Source: Sphingomonas sp. (GTDB lineage Bacteria; Pseudomonadota; Alphaproteobacteria; Sphingomonadales; Sphingomonadaceae). Taken from it: DNA of 64,000 nucleotides. The stretch spans positions 124,001 through 188,000 of the forward strand of contig JAFOMG010000017.1 in assembly GCA_017418975.1 (NCBI GenBank), read 5' to 3'. Position numbers and translations under genes: made by a program. Position 1 is the stretch's first letter. Every line of letters begins with the position of its first letter. Below the pieces are notes generated by a model. That model had not been told where the DNA came from. It saw only the letters and a program-made list of their open reading frames with translations, and searched no databases. Of the stretch, positions 61,237 to 64,000 are shown piece after piece.

Positions 61237-61932
61237 TCAGCGCGGCTCGGTCTTCACCGTGGTGGTCGTGGTGGTCGATGCCGCGGCCGGGCGCGACACG
61301 GTGGTGCTGGTGGTCCTGCGCACCGGCGCCTTCCGCACCGTCGTCGTCTTGCGCGCCGCCGGCTGGGTCGTGGTGGTCTCGATCGTGGTCGCGACCGGCT
61401 GGGCCGCCGCGGCGCGCACCGCCGCCGCATCCGCCGCCGCCGATTGCGCCGCCTGGGCGGCCATGTCGGCACGGGCGTTCGCCGCCGCCGCATTGCCCTG
61501 GGCCACCGCCGCGGCATCCTGCGCGGCCGCGCGCTGGCTGGCCTCCGCCGCCGCGTCCGCCGAAGCCGAGGCCGCCGCGGCCTGCGCATCACGGCGTGCG
61601 TCGCGCTCGGCCGCCATGCGCGCGTCCTTGTTGCGCTCGGCCTCGGCCAGTGCCTGGTCGGCCAGGCCCGAGGCGCGGCGCGCTTCGTTGATCGTCGAAT
61701 CGCGATGGTCGCGCGCCAGCTGGTCCTTGGCGACGCGCAGCGCCTCCTCGGCCTTGGCCATGGTCTCGCCGGCATAGGTCTGGGCACCGGCGGTCTGCGC
61801 CGCCTCCACCTTGGCGGTGGCCTCGGTCACGGCGGTGCGCGCCCGGTCGATGCGGCTCTGGGCGAGCGACGGGGTCGCGACGAGCAGCGCGGTCACCGCC
61901 GCGCCGCGCATCAGGAACTTGATGTTACGCAT
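61237..61932 (-). CDS. Exported Ala-rich coiled-coil protein (DUF4398-like)
   Basis: A 231-residue protein with a signal peptide (GAAVTALLVATPSLAQS). Residues about 25-160 are almost wholly helical and Ala/Glu/Arg-rich (AETMAKAEEALRVAKDQLA pattern, with ARRASGLADQALAEAERNKD), typical of DUF4398-type envelope proteins. The C-terminal 60 residues have low complexity: TTTTQPAARKTTTVRK and STTTTTTVKTEPR. GGAG lies 7 bases before the ATG at 61932. It probably spans or organises the periplasm; the function is unknown. Confidence 0.8.
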   Translation of the reverse strand: MRNIKFLMRGAAVTALLVATPSLAQSRIDRARTAVTEATAKVEAAQTAGAQTYAGETMAKAEEALRVAKDQLARDHRDSTINEARRASGLADQALAEAERNKDARMAAERDARRDAQAAAASASADAAAEASQRAAAQDAAAVAQGNAAAANARADMAAQAAQSAAADAAAVRAAAAQPVATTIETTTTQPAARKTTTVRKAPVRRTTSTTVSRPAAASTTTTTTVKTEPR

Positions 61933-62045
61933 GGTACAACTCCAATCTGTCCCGCGGCGCGGCGAACGTGCCGGAAACGAGACGAGTTGCACGCCGCACG
62001 GCGAAGCGGGCGGTTCCGTGGGTGAACCGCCCCGCCGCCGGCCGG

Positions 62046-63206
62046 TCAGCCGCCGGCCAGCCGTTCCCGGGCCTCGGCGATTCGGGCGATCGCGGCGTCG
62101 AGCGTGGCGTCTTCCTTGACGAAGCAGAAGCGCGCCACGCTGGTCACCGGCTGCTCGGCATAAAAGGCCGAGACGGGGATGCAGGCGACGCCGGCCTCGT
62201 CGATCAGCCGGTTGGCGAAGGCGACATCGTCCAGGGCGATGCCCGAGGCGGCGAGATCGACCGAGAGGAAATAGGTCGCCGCGCTCGGCAGCACCGCGAA
62301 GCCGGCGGTGGCGAGCCCGGCGCGCAGCCGGTCGCGGCCGTGCTGGAAGCGGTGGCGGGCCTCCTGCACCCAGCCGTCCTGGGTGGCGAGCCCCTCGGCG
62401 ACCGCCCATTGCAGGTTGGGCGGCGTGGTGAAGGTGAGGAACTGATGCGCCTTGGAAAGCACGCGGGCGATGGCGGGGGCGGCGCACATCCATCCGACCT
62501 TGAAGCCGGTCAGCGCGAAGATCTTGCCGGCCGAGCCGATCTTCACCGTGCGCTCGCGCATGCCGGGGAAGCCGATCAGCGGCAGGTGGCGGGCGCCGTC
62601 GAAGGTGACATGCTCCCATACCTCGTCGCAGATCGCGATCAGGTCGTGCGCGACGCAGAAATCGGCGAGCATCGCCAGCGCGTCCGCGCCGCACATGGTC
62701 GCGGCGGGATTGAGCGGGTTGTTGAGGATCAGCGCGCGCGTCCGGCTCGACACCGCGGCTTCCAGCGCCGCCCGGTCGATCTTCCATTCGGGCGGCTGGA
62801 GGCGCACGAATTTCGGCACGCCGCCGGCCTGGCGGATCAGCGGCACATAGGCGTCGTAGAGCGGCTGGAAGCAGATCACCTCGTCGCCGGGGGAGACGCA
62901 GGCGAAGATCGCGGCGGCCAGCGCCTCGGTCGCGCCGGAGGTTACCACCACTTCCTCCGCCGTCAGGTTGAGCCCCTGGTGGCGGGCATAATGGTCCGCC
63001 ACCGCATGGCGCAGCTCGGGCAGGCCGAGCATCGGCGGATATTGGTTCGACCGTTCCACCACAGCCCTGGCCGCGGCCTCCAGCACCGCCTCCGGCCCGC
63101 GCCCGTCGGCGAAGCCCTGGCCCAGGTTGATCGCCCCGGTCGCGCGCGCGCGGGCGGACATGGCTTCGAAGATGGTGGTGCCCATCCGGGCGTAGAGCGG
63201 GTTCAT
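62046..63206 (-). CDS. PLP-dependent aminotransferase, methionine/kynurenine type (YbdL-like)
   Basis: A 386-residue class I aminotransferase. NLGQGFADGRGPEAVLEAA, NNPLNPAATM and SAGKIFALTGFKVGW (PLP Lys) match the YbdL/kynurenine aminotransferase group, which accepts methionine and its keto acid. The ATG at 63206 fits the family N-terminus; the frame extends to 63299. Its place 1.7 kb from mtnBDCA suggests it makes methionine from 4-methylthio-2-oxobutanoate, the last salvage step (inference). It is divergent from the small membrane protein gene. Confidence 0.9.
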   Translation of the reverse strand: MNPLYARMGTTIFEAMSARARATGAINLGQGFADGRGPEAVLEAAARAVVERSNQYPPMLGLPELRHAVADHYARHQGLNLTAEEVVVTSGATEALAAAIFACVSPGDEVICFQPLYDAYVPLIRQAGGVPKFVRLQPPEWKIDRAALEAAVSSRTRALILNNPLNPAATMCGADALAMLADFCVAHDLIAICDEVWEHVTFDGARHLPLIGFPGMRERTVKIGSAGKIFALTGFKVGWMCAAPAIARVLSKAHQFLTFTTPPNLQWAVAEGLATQDGWVQEARHRFQHGRDRLRAGLATAGFAVLPSAATYFLSVDLAASGIALDDVAFANRLIDEAGVACIPVSAFYAEQPVTSVARFCFVKEDATLDAAIARIAEARERLAGG

Positions 63207-63291
63207 GGGGCCGAGCTTGTGGCGGCTTGCATCTTTGGGTGCAACCGCCGCATTAGCCTGACGTTCAGGCTTGCGCCAATAGAGGAAGACC

Positions 63292-63522
63292 ATGAGCAAG
63301 AAGCCGCCACTGCCCGAGGATGCCCAGTCGCCCCACCCGGTCGAGGAGGCGTCGCACGATCACCACGAGGGGAGCGAGGCGCTGCAGGCCGTCAAGGACA
63401 TTGCCGAGGCCAGGAAGCGCTGGAAGCCCGATGCCAAGCAGATCGGCATGGGCGCCGCGATCGGCATCGGCTCGGCGGCGATCGTCGCCGGCCTGCTCTA
63501 CTGGCGCGGCGGCAAGAAGTAA
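63292..63522 (+). CDS. Small single-pass membrane protein, unknown function
   Basis: A 76-residue protein. The first 50 residues are charged and His/Glu-rich (EEASHDHHEGSEALQ), then IGMGAAIGIGSAAIVAGLLY forms one transmembrane helix near the C-terminus, followed by WRGGKK. This suggests a tail-anchored protein facing the cytoplasm. AGAGGAAG precedes the ATG. No family recognised, though similar proteins are common in sphingomonads. Confidence 0.8.
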   Translation: MSKKPPLPEDAQSPHPVEEASHDHHEGSEALQAVKDIAEARKRWKPDAKQIGMGAAIGIGSAAIVAGLLYWRGGKK

Positions 63523-63700
63523 TTTCTGCCGATCGGCGGCGAACCGGGTTCGTCGCTCGATCTTCGTCCTACGTCGCACCCGCCTCGTCATGCCCGGCAC
63601 GCCCGGCCACAGGGCCAGCGTGCCGGCGCGACCTGAACCCGACAGTTGCGCCGGCATACATCCCTGTGCCGGACCGGATCGACGCCCGTGCCGGTGCCTG

Positions 63701-63732
63701 ACGGGCGCCTTGCTTGCCGGGGCGCCCGTTTT
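63701..63732 (+). terminator. Intrinsic terminator between the small membrane protein and the edge gene
   Basis: ACGGGCGCC (63701-63709) pairs with GGCGCCCGT (63721-63729), an 11-base loop between, and TTT follows the stem. It is about 180 bases after the small gene's stop. Confidence 0.6.
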
Positions 63733-63785
63733 GGCGCTCCTGTTCGGCCGTTCCCGTCGGTCGGCGGCGCGCCGCCCGGCCCGGC

Positions 63786-64000
63786 CTATCGGACCTGCCC
63801 GCGCGCCTGCGCCACCGCTGCGCGGATGCGGAAGACGTTGAACGCGACCTCGTCCATCTGGACCGGGCCGAGCATGGTGTAGCCGTCCGCCGCGACTGTC
63901 CGGGCCAGGCCGCCGAGCAGCATTTCCTGCCGCTGCTTCAGGAAGGCGTCGCCGGTGGGCGGCGGTATCGTCGCGGTCACGGCGCAGCCGCCGGCATCGC
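63786..64000 (-). CDS. Unidentified protein, C-terminal part (cut by window edge)
   Basis: The last 71 or so residues of a leftward gene: the frame stays open through base 64000, and a GTG at 63980 is probably internal. Visible sequence includes PPPTGDAFLKQRQEMLLGG, VAADGYTMLGPVQMDEVAF and IRAAVAQARGQVR. Codon use looks coding (third-position G/C). No family was recognised from this fragment. Confidence 0.55.
   Translation of the reverse strand, partial: DAGGCAVTATIPPPTGDAFLKQRQEMLLGGLARTVAADGYTMLGPVQMDEVAFNVFRIRAAVAQARGQVR

Overview
The window looks like a chromosomal segment of a high-GC alphaproteobacterium, most probably a sphingomonad (Sphingomonas or a close relative). The basis is three large TonB-dependent receptors, flavin-dependent halogenases beside them, many Tat or Sec exported hydrolases, and the short palindromic intergenic repeats typical of that group. 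No rRNA, tRNA, CRISPR array, integrase or insertion sequence was seen. Genes are tightly packed, with many 4-base ATGA or GTGA overlaps.

Layout. 1-6109: end of a TonB receptor, a tryptophan-halogenase-family protein, a GH125 mannosidase and a POT peptide transporter. 6093-14312: an organophosphate-scavenging block of a PI-PLC-like enzyme, phosphocholine-specific phospholipase C, a DeoR regulator, a histidine acid phosphatase and a TonB receptor. 14395-16748: a two-lobed retropepsin-like protease with a PDZ domain, preceded by a small protein with a double-glycine leader and an AT-rich upstream region. 16749-23051: cydDC diverging from cydABX, with an FNR-like site before cydA. 23355-28024: an alpha/beta hydrolase and a periplasmic molybdenum aldehyde oxidase operon (paoABC-like). 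28533-39582: a glucoside-use block with GH3, a TonB receptor, two overlapping halogenases, a LacI regulator and an MFS transporter. 39737-41562: a small lipoprotein and an L,D-transpeptidase. 41763-52516: a second sugar block with an FHS transporter, SGNH hydrolase, GH97, a cupin, three Gfo/Idh/MocA oxidoreductases and GH3. 52798-58169: NAD synthetase, a membrane protein and two more L,D-transpeptidase-type enzymes. 58214-63206: methionine salvage genes mtnB, mtnD, mtnC, mtnA and an aminotransferase suited to the last step. The right edge holds a small membrane protein and a gene cut by the boundary.

How it fits together. TonB receptors bring large ligands across the outer membrane, exported hydrolases break them down in the periplasm, and POT, FHS and MFS carriers import the products. 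A 12-base motif, CAGCGTTGTCGG (one mismatch at one site), lies upstream of both GH3 genes and the FHS transporter. It suggests one LacI-type regulator, possibly the one encoded at 37287, coordinates the sugar blocks. The least explained feature is the double-glycine leader peptide gene, an intervening 10-bp hairpin and the aspartic protease at 14395-16220. It resembles a precursor and processing-enzyme pair, but no dedicated C39-type exporter is nearby.
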